From Terripilifer ovatus (GTDB taxonomy: Bacteria; Pseudomonadota; Alphaproteobacteria; Rhizobiales; Beijerinckiaceae): a DNA stretch of 64,000 nucleotides. Shown here piece by piece: positions 25,320 to 33,887 of this stretch; the stretch's first letter is position 1, and the number at the start of each line of letters is the position of its first letter. Below the pieces are notes generated by a model that saw only the letters and a list, made by a program, of their open reading frames with translations, was not told the origin of the DNA and ran no database searches. The stretch covers positions 1 to 64,000 of the forward strand of contig JARHVB010000003.1 of assembly GCA_029222685.1 (NCBI GenBank), written 5' to 3'. The position numbers and the translations under genes were made by a program.

Positions 25320-26642
25320 GTGTCGACATTCAACTTGGACAGCCAAGTGCCGCCAGGAAAGACGAGGGCCACCGAGGACTCGCCTTTGCGGGCGGATGCT
25401 CCCGTCTCTGAAAATGCCGCGGACCGAATCGACAGGGCGTGGCCGGTGCTCCTTGGCGCCGGCCTTTGCATGTTTTGCGGCCAACCGGCTGTCGTACTTT
25501 TCACCTTTGGTACGTTCGTTCGCGAAATTGTCGCATCAACCAATTGGTCACCGGTTGAACTGGCGGCAGCCATCGCGCCGGCCACGATCCTCGCATCCAT
25601 GCTCGCTCCGTTTGTCGGCCGCTTTGCGGATAAGATCGGCATACGCCGGCTCGCCTTGATAGGGGGGCCGGCTTTTGCCCTCGGTTTCGGTTTGCTGGGA
25701 AGTCTTTCCGTGTCTTCCACGACGTTCATCGCGCTTCTGGCGATCACTTGCGGCCTTGGTTTTGCGGCAACGCCTTTGCTATACGCGCAATTGGCCACTG
25801 GCTGGTTTGCCCGTCGCCGTGGTTTGGCGTTGAGTTTGATCTTCGCCTGCTCGTCCCTGGGCGTGGTTTTCTGGTCGCCTTTCGCCATTCAGTTGATCGG
25901 CCTTTACGGGTGGCGTACGGCCTATGCGGTCATGGGACTTTGCGCCGGGACAATCATCTCTTTGTCAGCGCTCTTGCTGCTCCGCGACCCGCCGCGTTCC
26001 GCACGGGCTGGCAGCGCCGGCCAGGCCCCTGGCTTAACTCTAAGCGAGGCGATGCGCCGCGCGACTTTCTGGAAAATCCTGGCGATCTTCTTCCTGATCA
26101 CCGGTACTCTTGCAGGTACGACGGTGAATCTGCCTGTCATATTGCAGAAGATCGACATCCCGGCGCAGACCGCCGCCATGGCCGTATCGGTAGCCGGACT
26201 GGCTATGTTGATTGGCCGCCTGTCCGCCGGACTCCTGCTCGATCGCTGGTTCGCGCCACGCGTTACATGTCTATCCGTGGTGCTGCCGCTTCTTGCCTTT
26301 GCAACTCTGCTGTTTGACCAGAGCAGGTCCACATTCATCATTGCTGCAATGCTGGTCGGATTTGGATTAGGTGCCGAACTCGATGCCGCCGCCTACATCG
26401 TCTCTCGTGGCTTCGGTCTTCGCGCCTTCGGAGCGATCTACGGAATGGTCACGCTCTCTTATGGTCTCGCCAGCGCGATCGGCCCAGGCGCGATGGGTGT
26501 CGCATTCGGCGCGTCTGTCGCCCCGCGGCTTATCTTTTCGATCTCCATCGGGCTGCTGCTGACGGCTCTCGTCCTGCTTTTGACGATCCGTGCCGACCAT
26601 CTTCCCTACGGTGCTACGCTGTCGGACGACGCCAGGAATTGA
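25320..26642 (+). CDS. MFS transporter
   Basis: The 440-residue membrane protein has 12 predicted hydrophobic segments. It also has MFS loop features: MLAPFVGRFADKIGIRRLALIGG after helix 2 and ARRRGLALSLIFACSSLGVVFWSP in the N-terminal half. It resembles the monocarboxylate/oxalate-type MFS carriers, though the substrate is unknown. Start is GTG 25320, with a G-rich ribosome site (about 25309-25316). An operator shared with the flavoprotein operon ending at 28176 links it to the TetR-controlled catabolic cluster. Uptake of the substrate, or efflux of a product, would fit. Confidence 0.88.
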   Translation: MSTFNLDSQVPPGKTRATEDSPLRADAPVSENAADRIDRAWPVLLGAGLCMFCGQPAVVLFTFGTFVREIVASTNWSPVELAAAIAPATILASMLAPFVGRFADKIGIRRLALIGGPAFALGFGLLGSLSVSSTTFIALLAITCGLGFAATPLLYAQLATGWFARRRGLALSLIFACSSLGVVFWSPFAIQLIGLYGWRTAYAVMGLCAGTIISLSALLLLRDPPRSARAGSAGQAPGLTLSEAMRRATFWKILAIFFLITGTLAGTTVNLPVILQKIDIPAQTAAMAVSVAGLAMLIGRLSAGLLLDRWFAPRVTCLSVVLPLLAFATLLFDQSRSTFIIAAMLVGFGLGAELDAAAYIVSRGFGLRAFGAIYGMVTLSYGLASAIGPGAMGVAFGASVAPRLIFSISIGLLLTALVLLLTIRADHLPYGATLSDDARN

Positions 26643-26768
26643 GGGCATCGTCTCGGACGGCTAAAGGACTTGGTTTCGGGTGCCCGTTGACTTCGGCCAA
26701 TTGATGCTGGCAGACGTTGTCTCCAGGACGCATGTTGCGCTTTATCGACATTGTCACTCGGAGGTTGC

Positions 26769-27458
26769 GTGCCCAGAAAGGCGAAAACAGCGGACCATCG
26801 CGTCAGGGTGGCGGGTGAGCGGCGGGAACGCATGCGGAAGCGGCTGCTTAACGCCGTGATGATCGTTTACGCCCGCAAGCCCCGCAACGGCCCGCCTCTG
26901 GTGGATGATGTGATCGCCGAAGCCGACGTATCAAAAGCCTCCTATTATAAGTATTTTTCGTCAGTTGAGGAGGCGATCGACGAGCTTGGCGTCGAGCTTG
27001 CCGATGAAATGGTACAGAGCCTGATCAAGCTCTACTCCGGACCGGAGCCGCCTATCTTCAGAATGACGGTTGCAACGCATTTGTTTCTGATGCGCAGTGT
27101 GACGGACAGTGTCTGGGCGGCTTTTGTTTCCCACACCGATATCCTGGCCTCGGACAATATCGTCGTACGCGGCATCAAGGAGCATGCTGAAGCATCACGC
27201 GATGCGGGCCTCATGAAATTCGCCAATCTGGATGCCGCTGCGACGCTGGCGGTCGGCACGCTGATGGAGGCGATGCGGCAGATTGTGCGCGTCAGCAAGC
27301 GGCCCATGCGCAGTTATGTGGAGGGCGTGGTGACCATGATCCTACGCGGCCTTGGGGTAGACGAGGATGTCGCTGAGCAGATGGTTCGCGACAGCGCCAT
27401 TTTCATCCGTGGAGCCGCGCCTGACTGTCTTCCCTGGTGGCAAGACCCCTGGACTTAA
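26769..27458 (+). CDS. TetR/AcrR-family transcriptional regulator
   Basis: The 229-residue regulator has a TetR-type HTH: RMRKRLLNAVMIVYARKPRNGPPLVDDVIAEADVSKASYYKYFSSVEEAIDELG (about 18-70). The helical ligand domain follows. I chose GTG 26769 (MPRKAKT), with CGGAGG four bases upstream. It lies between the MFS gene and the convergent NTF2-like gene and probably controls both through the paired sites at 25269-25289 and 29387-29407. A short AGAC-N3-GTCT element at 26712-26722, upstream of the gene, may be a degenerate autoregulatory site. Confidence 0.9.
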   Translation: MPRKAKTADHRVRVAGERRERMRKRLLNAVMIVYARKPRNGPPLVDDVIAEADVSKASYYKYFSSVEEAIDELGVELADEMVQSLIKLYSGPEPPIFRMTVATHLFLMRSVTDSVWAAFVSHTDILASDNIVVRGIKEHAEASRDAGLMKFANLDAAATLAVGTLMEAMRQIVRVSKRPMRSYVEGVVTMILRGLGVDEDVAEQMVRDSAIFIRGAAPDCLPWWQDPWT

Positions 27459-27464
27459 AACGCG

Positions 27465-28163
27465 TCAGATTCTGGACAGCCAACGCGTCTGCGACGTACG
27501 CACCGCTTCAACCGTCTCCGGCCGATCGATACCGGGAAGATCGTCGCGCGGGCGGTTGGGAGAGCGGGCGAGCACGTAACTCAGGAAGCGATAGGAGGGG
27601 CGATACGTGGCCAGTTCCTTCCTGTCGATGGCCGGCACGTTGCCCGGATCACAAGGCATCAGATAATCGCGGATATAGATCATGCGCAGCCCCGCGATCA
27701 GCCAGCGCCCGTCCAACTGCTCAGCCCGCCACAGCAAGCGGACGACGCCGGTCATGCACATGTCGATCCCCTCGACGGGAATGAAGCTCACCAGTTGACA
27801 GGGGGTCTCGGCGACAGCGCGCGCCTCCACCACGTCGACGACCGTCGGCGCGAGCTGGTGCACGCTGACCCGCCCACTGGAGGCGTTGCGGCGGCTGGCG
27901 GCGACGAAGCCCGCACCATCGCCATTGTACCAGGAGACGTCCACGCTCGACGCGGGGTGCCAGCAGGCGGCCATAGCTTCCCACTGACCGGCATCACGGG
28001 CGGCGCGTTCGCGTTGCACCAGATCGGCGATACGCAGCTTCTCCAGACTATCTTCAGCAGGCTGAGACGGAGCCGCAGCTAACGCCTTGCCGGCTGCTCC
28101 CAAGATGGCGGCGGCGATCAGAATATCACGGCGGCCAACGCGTTTCGCATCTTCTTCTCGCAT
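27465..28163 (-). CDS. Tat-signal-bearing NTF2/SnoaL-fold protein
   Basis: The 232-residue protein starts MREEDAKRVGRRDILIAAAILG, a twin-arginine-like leader ending near ALAA. The mature part reads as an NTF2-fold (SnoaL-like) domain: ADLVQRERAARDAGQWEAMAACWHPASSVDVSWYNGDGAGFV, then LDGRWLIAGLRMIYIRDYLMPCDPG. Such domains are cyclases, isomerases or small-ligand pockets in catabolic clusters. I preferred ATG 28163, with AGAGG eight bases upstream, over GTG 28172. The gene directly follows the flavoprotein gene and converges on the TetR gene with a 6-bp gap. Export by Tat, if real, puts one step of the pathway in the periplasm. Confidence 0.7.
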   Translation of the reverse strand: MREEDAKRVGRRDILIAAAILGAAGKALAAAPSQPAEDSLEKLRIADLVQRERAARDAGQWEAMAACWHPASSVDVSWYNGDGAGFVAASRRNASSGRVSVHQLAPTVVDVVEARAVAETPCQLVSFIPVEGIDMCMTGVVRLLWRAEQLDGRWLIAGLRMIYIRDYLMPCDPGNVPAIDRKELATYRPSYRFLSYVLARSPNRPRDDLPGIDRPETVEAVRTSQTRWLSRI

Positions 28164-28175
28164 CGTTCGCACCTC

Positions 28176-29375
28176 TTAAACGAGCATCAGCGGCGGCTTG
28201 ATTCCGGCAACCATGCGCCCATACATCTCAAAATTGCTCGGTACGGAGACGAATGGATGCATGGTTCCTACCTTTACGTCCTGCCAGATTCGATTGGCGA
28301 CATTGCTCAGCCACGCGAAAGATCCTCCACTGGCAGTGGCCAGCAGATCGACTGCCTCCCAGACGAGGCTGTTCGCGAAAGCAGAATCGCGGCAAAGTCT
28401 GGCGCGCAGGAGCTGCGGCATGTAGTCCTCTGACGCTGCCCAATCGTCCATTTCCTTCACGACATTCGCCGTGATCAGCCTGGCGGCATCAATCTTCGCG
28501 CTTGCCTCGCCGATCTGAAGGTGCGTCACGGGCGCCTCCGCGGATCTGTTGTAGAACGTCAGCTTGATGTCGCGCTTTGGCAATGTCTCGAGAAACGTCT
28601 CAATCATGTGCATCCCGAGACCCATGATCGGATAGGTCAGGATATTCACCATCATCGGCGAGAAGGCGGTATTGGCAAACGCTTCCGGGAAGGTCTGCGG
28701 CTGCGAGCCGTCCGTAAGGGAAACAAGGCTGACGATCCTGTCGTCGGGAATGAACACATTCTCCATCATCACGTTGGTACTTCCGCTGCCGCGTATGCCG
28801 CTTGTGTTCCAGTCATTCAACAGCTTCACATCGCTCATCGGTACGAGCGCGATGCCAGGTCCGGCGGACTCGCCGTTTTTGTCGAACATAGGCACCCCGA
28901 GCAGGTCCCAATCTGCTTCATAGACACCGGAGTTGAAAAACCATATGCCCTTGTCGACATGAATGCCGCCCTCGACTTTGCGAGCCTGGCATCCACGCCC
29001 TGAGAAGACGCCTGCAACGCAAGCATTTGGCTTCGAAAATACTTCATCAACGACATGCCTGCGAAAGTAGCTTGCAACCGTCCAATTGCATGCTGCGACA
29101 AGTGTGACGGCCCAGGCGACGCCTGCGTCGCCGCGACCGAGCTCGGTGACCGTCTCCATGTAGGTCTTCGTCGTGGCCTGTAAGCCGCCATACACCTTCG
29201 GCACCGTGAGACGATAAACACCAGCCGCCTTCAGCTTCTCGGCGATGTGTCGAGGTGGACGCGCCAGGCGGTCGGATTCACTCTGCGCAGCCCGAAGTTC
29301 GGGAACGAAATCCCTCGCCCAACCGGCAATATCAAATTCATCTGGCTGGCTTTGAAGCCCGGTGAGCGTCGCCAC
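28176..29375 (-). CDS. Acyl-CoA-dehydrogenase-fold flavoprotein, probable flavin-dependent monooxygenase
   Basis: The 399-residue protein has the acyl-CoA dehydrogenase N-terminal helical domain (HIAEKLKAAGVYRLTVPKVYGGLQATTKTYMETVTELGRGDAGVAW), a middle beta domain (LVPMSDVKLLNDWNTSGIRGSGSTNVMMENVFIPDDRIV) and a C-terminal helical domain. WNTSGIRGSGS and the overall wording resemble group D flavin monooxygenases and hydroxylases (HsaA, HpaB and DszC relatives) more than true acyl-CoA dehydrogenases. It would use reduced flavin from a reductase not encoded nearby. GTG start with GGAG seven bases upstream. The operator copy at 29387-29407 abuts the ribosome site. Confidence 0.8.
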   Translation of the reverse strand: MATLTGLQSQPDEFDIAGWARDFVPELRAAQSESDRLARPPRHIAEKLKAAGVYRLTVPKVYGGLQATTKTYMETVTELGRGDAGVAWAVTLVAACNWTVASYFRRHVVDEVFSKPNACVAGVFSGRGCQARKVEGGIHVDKGIWFFNSGVYEADWDLLGVPMFDKNGESAGPGIALVPMSDVKLLNDWNTSGIRGSGSTNVMMENVFIPDDRIVSLVSLTDGSQPQTFPEAFANTAFSPMMVNILTYPIMGLGMHMIETFLETLPKRDIKLTFYNRSAEAPVTHLQIGEASAKIDAARLITANVVKEMDDWAASEDYMPQLLRARLCRDSAFANSLVWEAVDLLATASGGSFAWLSNVANRIWQDVKVGTMHPFVSVPSNFEMYGRMVAGIKPPLMLV

Positions 29376-29386
29376 GGCGTTTCTCC

Positions 29387-29407
29387 ATAATGGACTATTT
29401 GTCTATT
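29387..29407 (-). promoter_or_regulatory. Second copy of the AATAGAC operator in front of the flavoprotein operon
   Basis: On the minus strand the site reads AATAGAC-N5-GTC(C)ATT and continues with AT. It matches 19 of 21 bases of the plus-strand site at 25269-25289. It ends 12 bp upstream of the flavoprotein start codon, in the 162-bp region shared with the divergent LuxR gene. A repressor bound here could block transcription or initiation of the operon. Confidence 0.65.
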
Positions 29408-29537
29408 ATGAAAAGATAACGCCGGTTGAGAAGCTCGTCAAGAGCCGTTGATGTTGGCGTCCGGCGAGCGCAAACAATCCACTTGCTTGCGACATATCGA
29501 TCATCAAGATTGGAGCCGGGGTTGAACGGAGCAAGAG

Positions 29538-30257
29538 ATGCGCGAGCGTGCCGGGCTGGATTTTCTCGACTTCTGCACCAACGAACCGGATGTCGCCAAG
29601 GTGATCGACCGCTTTCTGGAGACAATCAAGGTGTTCGGTTTCGACGTCAGTGCCGGCGGCGCCTGGGCCGGAACGGGGGCCGCGCGCAAGCATCGTTTCT
29701 ATTTCAACAACTGGCCCAAGGACTGGCTCGACTTCTACCTGGCGCAGGACTTCTTCCTGAACGATCCGATGGTTCTCGAATCGCAGCGGCGTATGACGCC
29801 GTTTCTGTGGGGCGAGATGGCGGAGGCGCGGAGCTTCACCGTCGAAGGCGCGGCCGCCACCGAAGCTGCTCGGGCTTATGGCTGGAGAGAGGTCATGGGC
29901 GTCCCCATCCATGGGCCGGCGAGCTATCAGGGGCTCGTGTCCATCGCGTCCCTGCAGCCTGTGTCGCTGTCGGCCGCCGACCGTGCGCTTCTACGCGTGA
30001 TGGCGGTGAGCGTTCACGACAGGGCGCATGCTTCCGTCGGCCTGGGCGAACCGGCGCCGCTCGAAGTAGAGCTGACGCCGCGCGAGGCCGATTGCATGCG
30101 CTGGGTCGCGGCGGGAAAGACCGATGCGGAAATCGGACTCATTCTGGGGATCGCCACCGCGACGGCACACTTTCATGTCGAGCGTGTGAAAAAAAAATAC
30201 GGCACGCGCAGCCGCAGCGAAGCTGTCGCCTTCCTGGTGCTAGCGGGAATAATCTAG
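29538..30257 (+). CDS. LuxR-family regulator with autoinducer-binding-type domain (solo)
   Basis: The 239-residue protein has an N-terminal domain with the acyl-homoserine-lactone pocket pattern: WPKDWLDFYLAQDFFLNDPMV, then PFLWGEM and a later GVPIHGP. The C-terminal LuxR HTH is LTPREADCMRWVAAGKTDAEIGLILGIATATAHFHVERVKKKYG. No luxI-type synthase is in the window, so it is a LuxR solo here. It may respond to exogenous or plant-derived signals or to a distant synthase. It lies upstream of a large autotransporter gene on the same strand, and divergent from the flavoprotein operon. Confidence 0.9.
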   Translation: MRERAGLDFLDFCTNEPDVAKVIDRFLETIKVFGFDVSAGGAWAGTGAARKHRFYFNNWPKDWLDFYLAQDFFLNDPMVLESQRRMTPFLWGEMAEARSFTVEGAAATEAARAYGWREVMGVPIHGPASYQGLVSIASLQPVSLSAADRALLRVMAVSVHDRAHASVGLGEPAPLEVELTPREADCMRWVAAGKTDAEIGLILGIATATAHFHVERVKKKYGTRSRSEAVAFLVLAGII

Positions 30258-30280
30258 CCGACCCATCTTTTCAGCTAGGT

Positions 30281-30301
30281 GCGCTGTAACAGCGCGCTGT
30301 T
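30281..30301. promoter_or_regulatory. Two overlapping palindromes upstream of the autotransporter gene
   Basis: GCGCTGT-A-ACAGCGC (30281-30295) and AACAGCGCGCTGTT (30288-30301) are perfect palindromes that share eight bases. They lie 24 bp after the LuxR stop and about 70 bp before the autotransporter start. They could be a regulator site (for instance for the LuxR protein) or the stem of a terminator, although no T tract follows. Confidence 0.4.
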
Positions 30302-30368
30302 CTAGCATCGCTGCACGATCGATTCGACCGGTCGACAGCGTGGCTAAGAACAGCGGGGGCCGTTCGCA

Positions 30369-33125
30369 GTGGATCAGAGCAGGAAGGGCGCGTGGTCGCG
30401 TGTGTCGTGCCTACAAACGCGGGGCAGCATCCGGTCGCGGGCCTTGCTTGGAACCGCAGCCCTCGCACCGCTGATCATGTCCGCCGGCGTGCGCGCCGCC
30501 GATGTGAACCTCACCTCGGATGTCGCCACTGGCGTCAATCTCGACACCCAGATCGGCAGTACCGTCGAAGTGTCTCCCGGCGTCACCATCACCAATACAT
30601 TCGGCGGCAGCCAGGCGATCTACGCAACGACGAGCGCCTGGGCCCTGACCAATCGCGGCTCCATCTCGTTTGCCAATGCGATTTCCCTCCCGGTCGCCGG
30701 CTCGTCGGTCACCAATTTTTCCTCGATCGCCAGCACCGGTACCGCGATCGTCCTGAAGAACGGCGGCAGCGTCGACAACAAGGCCGGCGCGACGATCACC
30801 GCCGGCAACAGCGCCATCAGTATCGGCACATTCACGGGCGGCGGTCCCGGCACCGTCGACAACCGGGGGACGATCACCCAGACGGGAGGCGGCGGAGATC
30901 TGGTGCTGCTGGCCTATGGCGGCACCGTCACCAACTACGAAGGCGGCATCATCACAGCACATAATTCCGGCAATGCGGTGAGCGTCGGCCAGGGCACGTC
31001 GCGCACGGTGATCAATTCCGGCACGATCACCAATGACGGGGGAGGCTACTCCACCGGCGTTCTTCTTCAGGGCGGGCCGAGCACACTCACCAACAATGCC
31101 ACGGGGCGGATCAGCGGCACCTATAATGGCGTCTATGCCAGCGTCACCACGCCGCTGACGTTCGGGAACGATGGCATTATCGAATCCACCGGTGCGCCCA
31201 ACGGCTTTTTTGTGAACCCGAGGGCGGTCGAGGCGACAGGAGGCGGCACATTCATCAACACCGGCACGATCCGCTCCACCTATAGCGACGGCCTGTATAT
31301 GGCGCGGGCGGGAACGGTCACCAACAGCGGCACGATTTCCGGCGGAACGAACGCAATCAATTTCTCCGGTAATTATACCCGCACGCTCAATCTCGATACA
31401 GGCTCGGTGCTCAACGGCAATGTCCAGGGCGGCACCGGCACCGACAATCTGGTGCTGTTCGGCGCGGGAACCGAAAACATCTCCAAGTTCCTGGCGTTCG
31501 AGACACTGTCGATGCAGGGCGCAGCCTGGCAGCTCAATGGCACCGGCACGTTTTCGACCAGCGCCGAGGTGCAAGCGGGCATCCTCACCGTCAACGGCAC
31601 GCTGACGAGCCCGCTGATCACCATCCAGTCCGGCGGCACGCTGACCGGTAACGGCACGCTGGAAGGCGCCGTCACCAATGCCGGCACGGTGCATCTGGCA
31701 TCCGGCACGCTCAACGTCACCGGCAGCTATACCAGCCAGGCCGGCTCGACCCTGGTCGTCGACGTGACGCCGACGGCGAATGCGAACATGATGGTGACGG
31801 GCACTGCCACGCTCAACGGCGGCACCGTGCAGGTGCAGGCGGCCAGCGGCACCTATGATCCGACGACGACCTATACGATCCTGACGGCGAGCGGCGGGCG
31901 CAATGGTGAGTTTTCCGACGTCACCTCGAACTACGCGTTCCTGCAGCCGAGCCTGACCTACGATGCCAACAATGTCTACCTGACGCTGACTCGTAACAAT
32001 CTCGATTTCGCCGGCGTCGGCCAGACGCGCAACCAGATCGCAACGGCGACCGCGCTGACCGAACTGCACAGCGGCCCGCTCTTCAACGCGTTGATCTTTC
32101 AAAGCGCCGACGGGGCGCGGACGGCGTTCGACGCGCTCTCGGGCGAAGTCCACGCCAGCCTGGCGGGCGTCCTCACCGATGAAAGCCGCTATCTCCGCGA
32201 TGCGGTGATGGCGCGCGCCAGGCTCGACGCCGACAATGCGCCGCCGCCGGTGATCATGAGCTATGCCGCCGGGCCGCTGCCGCGGGCGGTGTCGGCCGGA
32301 CCGGTTTATTCCATCTGGGGCCAGGGCTTCGGCGCCTGGGGCAGCCTCAATGCGGACGGCAATGCCGCGCGCGTCAACCGCTCCACGGGCGGCTTCCTCA
32401 TCGGCGCCGACGCCGCCATCGACAGCATCTGGCGCATCGGCGCCGCCGGCGGCTATTCCCGTAGTTCGATCGACGCCGCGGCGCGCAATTCGTCGGCCGC
32501 GGTCGACAGCTATCACGGGGCGCTCTATGCCGGCGCCCGCTTTGGCGGCTTCGGCCTGCGCGGCGGCGCGGCCTATACGCGCCACGACATCGACACGAGC
32601 CGCACCATCATCTTTCCAGGCTTCACCGATATCGTGCGCGCAAGCTACGGCGCCGGCACATCGCAGGTGTTCGGCGAAATCGGTTATCGCTTCGCGTTCG
32701 ACAGCGTGCAAGTGGAGCCGTTCGGCGCGCTTGCCTTCGTCAATCACCGCACGGATGGATTTGTCGAAACGGGCGGTCCCGCTGCCTTGACCGTGCAAGG
32801 CAGCGGCCGGAACACGACCTTCAGCACGCTCGGCCTCAATCTCAATGCGCCGTTCTCTTTCGGCGGCCTTGTGGCGCAGGCCCACGCCAGCCTCGGCTGG
32901 CGTCACGCCTTCGGCGCAACGACGCCGGCCACAACCGCGGCCTTTGCCGGCACGCCCTCTTTCATCGTGGCCGGCGTACCGATTGCCCGCGATGCCCTGG
33001 TGATCGAAACGGCCCTCGATATGGAGATCGCCCCCGCCGTGCGCCTGGGCGTGAGCTACCAGGGCCAGATCGCTTCAAGCGCGCGCGACCATGGCGTCAA
33101 AGGCCGCCTCGCCTGGACATTCTAA
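30369..33125 (+). CDS. Autotransporter with beta-barrel domain (type V secretion)
   Basis: This 918-residue surface protein has a signal region (SIRSRALLGTAALAPLIMSAGVRAAD). A passenger of about 560 residues follows, made of short repeats of the type 'N.GTITN.G', which predict a right-handed beta-helix. A junction follows with LSGEVHASLAGVLTDESRYLRDAVMARAR, then a C-terminal autotransporter barrel (about residues 640-918) that ends in RLAWTF with the expected terminal Phe. The barrel inserts in the outer membrane and displays or releases the passenger. Start is GTG 30369. The 3' end overlaps the convergent GntR gene by four bases. An adhesin-like role is inference. Confidence 0.9.
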   Translation: MDQSRKGAWSRVSCLQTRGSIRSRALLGTAALAPLIMSAGVRAADVNLTSDVATGVNLDTQIGSTVEVSPGVTITNTFGGSQAIYATTSAWALTNRGSISFANAISLPVAGSSVTNFSSIASTGTAIVLKNGGSVDNKAGATITAGNSAISIGTFTGGGPGTVDNRGTITQTGGGGDLVLLAYGGTVTNYEGGIITAHNSGNAVSVGQGTSRTVINSGTITNDGGGYSTGVLLQGGPSTLTNNATGRISGTYNGVYASVTTPLTFGNDGIIESTGAPNGFFVNPRAVEATGGGTFINTGTIRSTYSDGLYMARAGTVTNSGTISGGTNAINFSGNYTRTLNLDTGSVLNGNVQGGTGTDNLVLFGAGTENISKFLAFETLSMQGAAWQLNGTGTFSTSAEVQAGILTVNGTLTSPLITIQSGGTLTGNGTLEGAVTNAGTVHLASGTLNVTGSYTSQAGSTLVVDVTPTANANMMVTGTATLNGGTVQVQAASGTYDPTTTYTILTASGGRNGEFSDVTSNYAFLQPSLTYDANNVYLTLTRNNLDFAGVGQTRNQIATATALTELHSGPLFNALIFQSADGARTAFDALSGEVHASLAGVLTDESRYLRDAVMARARLDADNAPPPVIMSYAAGPLPRAVSAGPVYSIWGQGFGAWGSLNADGNAARVNRSTGGFLIGADAAIDSIWRIGAAGGYSRSSIDAAARNSSAAVDSYHGALYAGARFGGFGLRGGAAYTRHDIDTSRTIIFPGFTDIVRASYGAGTSQVFGEIGYRFAFDSVQVEPFGALAFVNHRTDGFVETGGPAALTVQGSGRNTTFSTLGLNLNAPFSFGGLVAQAHASLGWRHAFGATTPATTAAFAGTPSFIVAGVPIARDALVIETALDMEIAPAVRLGVSYQGQIASSARDHGVKGRLAWTF

Positions 33126-33811
33126 TCTTCTGTGAAATGGCGCATCACACTTGCAAGCTTGTTTCTGAGATGGTCGCTCAGGATGGCCGCGAGACGCGGT
33201 CCATTGCGGCTCTGCAGCGCTGCAAGAATATGTTCATGTTCTTCAATGGCTGCGCGCCACCGCGCGGCATCGTCGTTGGCCATATAGCGGGCGCGATGGA
33301 TGCGGCCCGCCAGCATCTGATGCGTCGCGCCGAGCGTGGCATTGCCGGAGCCCAACAGAATCGCCCGATGGATCGCCTGGTTGAGTTTGAAATAGGTCGG
33401 ACGATCGCCTGCCTCAAAACTCCGGACCATCTGATCGTGCAGTGCCGCCACAGCCTCGATCTCAGCGTCGCTCATCCGGGCACAGGCCAGAGAGCCTGAC
33501 AGCGCCTCAAGCGCGCCCATGATCGGAAAGACCTCTTCAAGGTCGGCCCGGGTCAACGCCGTGACGCAGGCGCCGCGGTTCTGGTTGAGCGTGACAAGCC
33601 CCTCCGACGCCAGCACCTTGAGCGCCTCGCGCAGCGGCGTCCGGGAGACGCCGAACGTCTCGCAGAGCTCGCGCTCGGGGACTTTCCTGCCCGCCGGCAG
33701 CGCGCCCTCGACGATCATGTCGCGCAACCGTGCCGCCAGCTCCTCATGCAGGCTGCGCCGGGAAATGGGCGACGCCATCGCTTCCGTGGTCGAATTCGCA
33801 TCCATCAGCAT
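33122..33811 (-). CDS. GntR-family regulator (FadR/FCD subfamily)
   Basis: The 229-residue protein has a GntR winged helix (RSLHEELAARLRDMIVEGALPAGRKVPERELCETFGVSRTPLREALKVLASEGLVTLNQNRGACVT, about 19-84) and an all-helical FCD ligand domain with the metal-binding His pattern in its second half. It is divergent from the aminotransferase gene at 33888, and the 76-bp gap holds a clear inverted repeat. It most likely represses the 33888-37591 genes and itself, and responds to a carboxylic or amino acid. Confidence 0.92.
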   Translation of the reverse strand: MLMDANSTTEAMASPISRRSLHEELAARLRDMIVEGALPAGRKVPERELCETFGVSRTPLREALKVLASEGLVTLNQNRGACVTALTRADLEEVFPIMGALEALSGSLACARMSDAEIEAVAALHDQMVRSFEAGDRPTYFKLNQAIHRAILLGSGNATLGATHQMLAGRIHRARYMANDDAARWRAAIEEHEHILAALQSRNGPRLAAILSDHLRNKLASVMRHFTED

Positions 33812-33843
33812 ACGCCGAGTCCTTCGCTTGACAGCCGAAATCT

Positions 33844-33861
33844 AATTATGCATTCATAATT
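33844..33861. promoter_or_regulatory. Inverted-repeat operator between the GntR and aminotransferase genes
   Basis: AATTATG (33844-33850) and CATAATT (33855-33861) are perfect inverted repeats with a 4-base spacer. The site lies 32 bp upstream of the GntR start and 26 bp upstream of the aminotransferase start, in an AT-rich patch. FadR-type regulators bind short palindromes of this size. Confidence 0.65.
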
Positions 33862-33887
33862 CAAATTAGCAATTGGGGAGATGAGTT

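Noticed and set aside
30411..32906. Uninterrupted minus-strand frame of 831 codons opposite the autotransporter gene
   Set aside because: The plus-strand frame has a signal region, beta-helix repeats and a C-terminal barrel ending in Phe. The minus-strand translation is Arg/Ala/Gly-rich with no domain pattern and is a by-product of GC-rich codon use.
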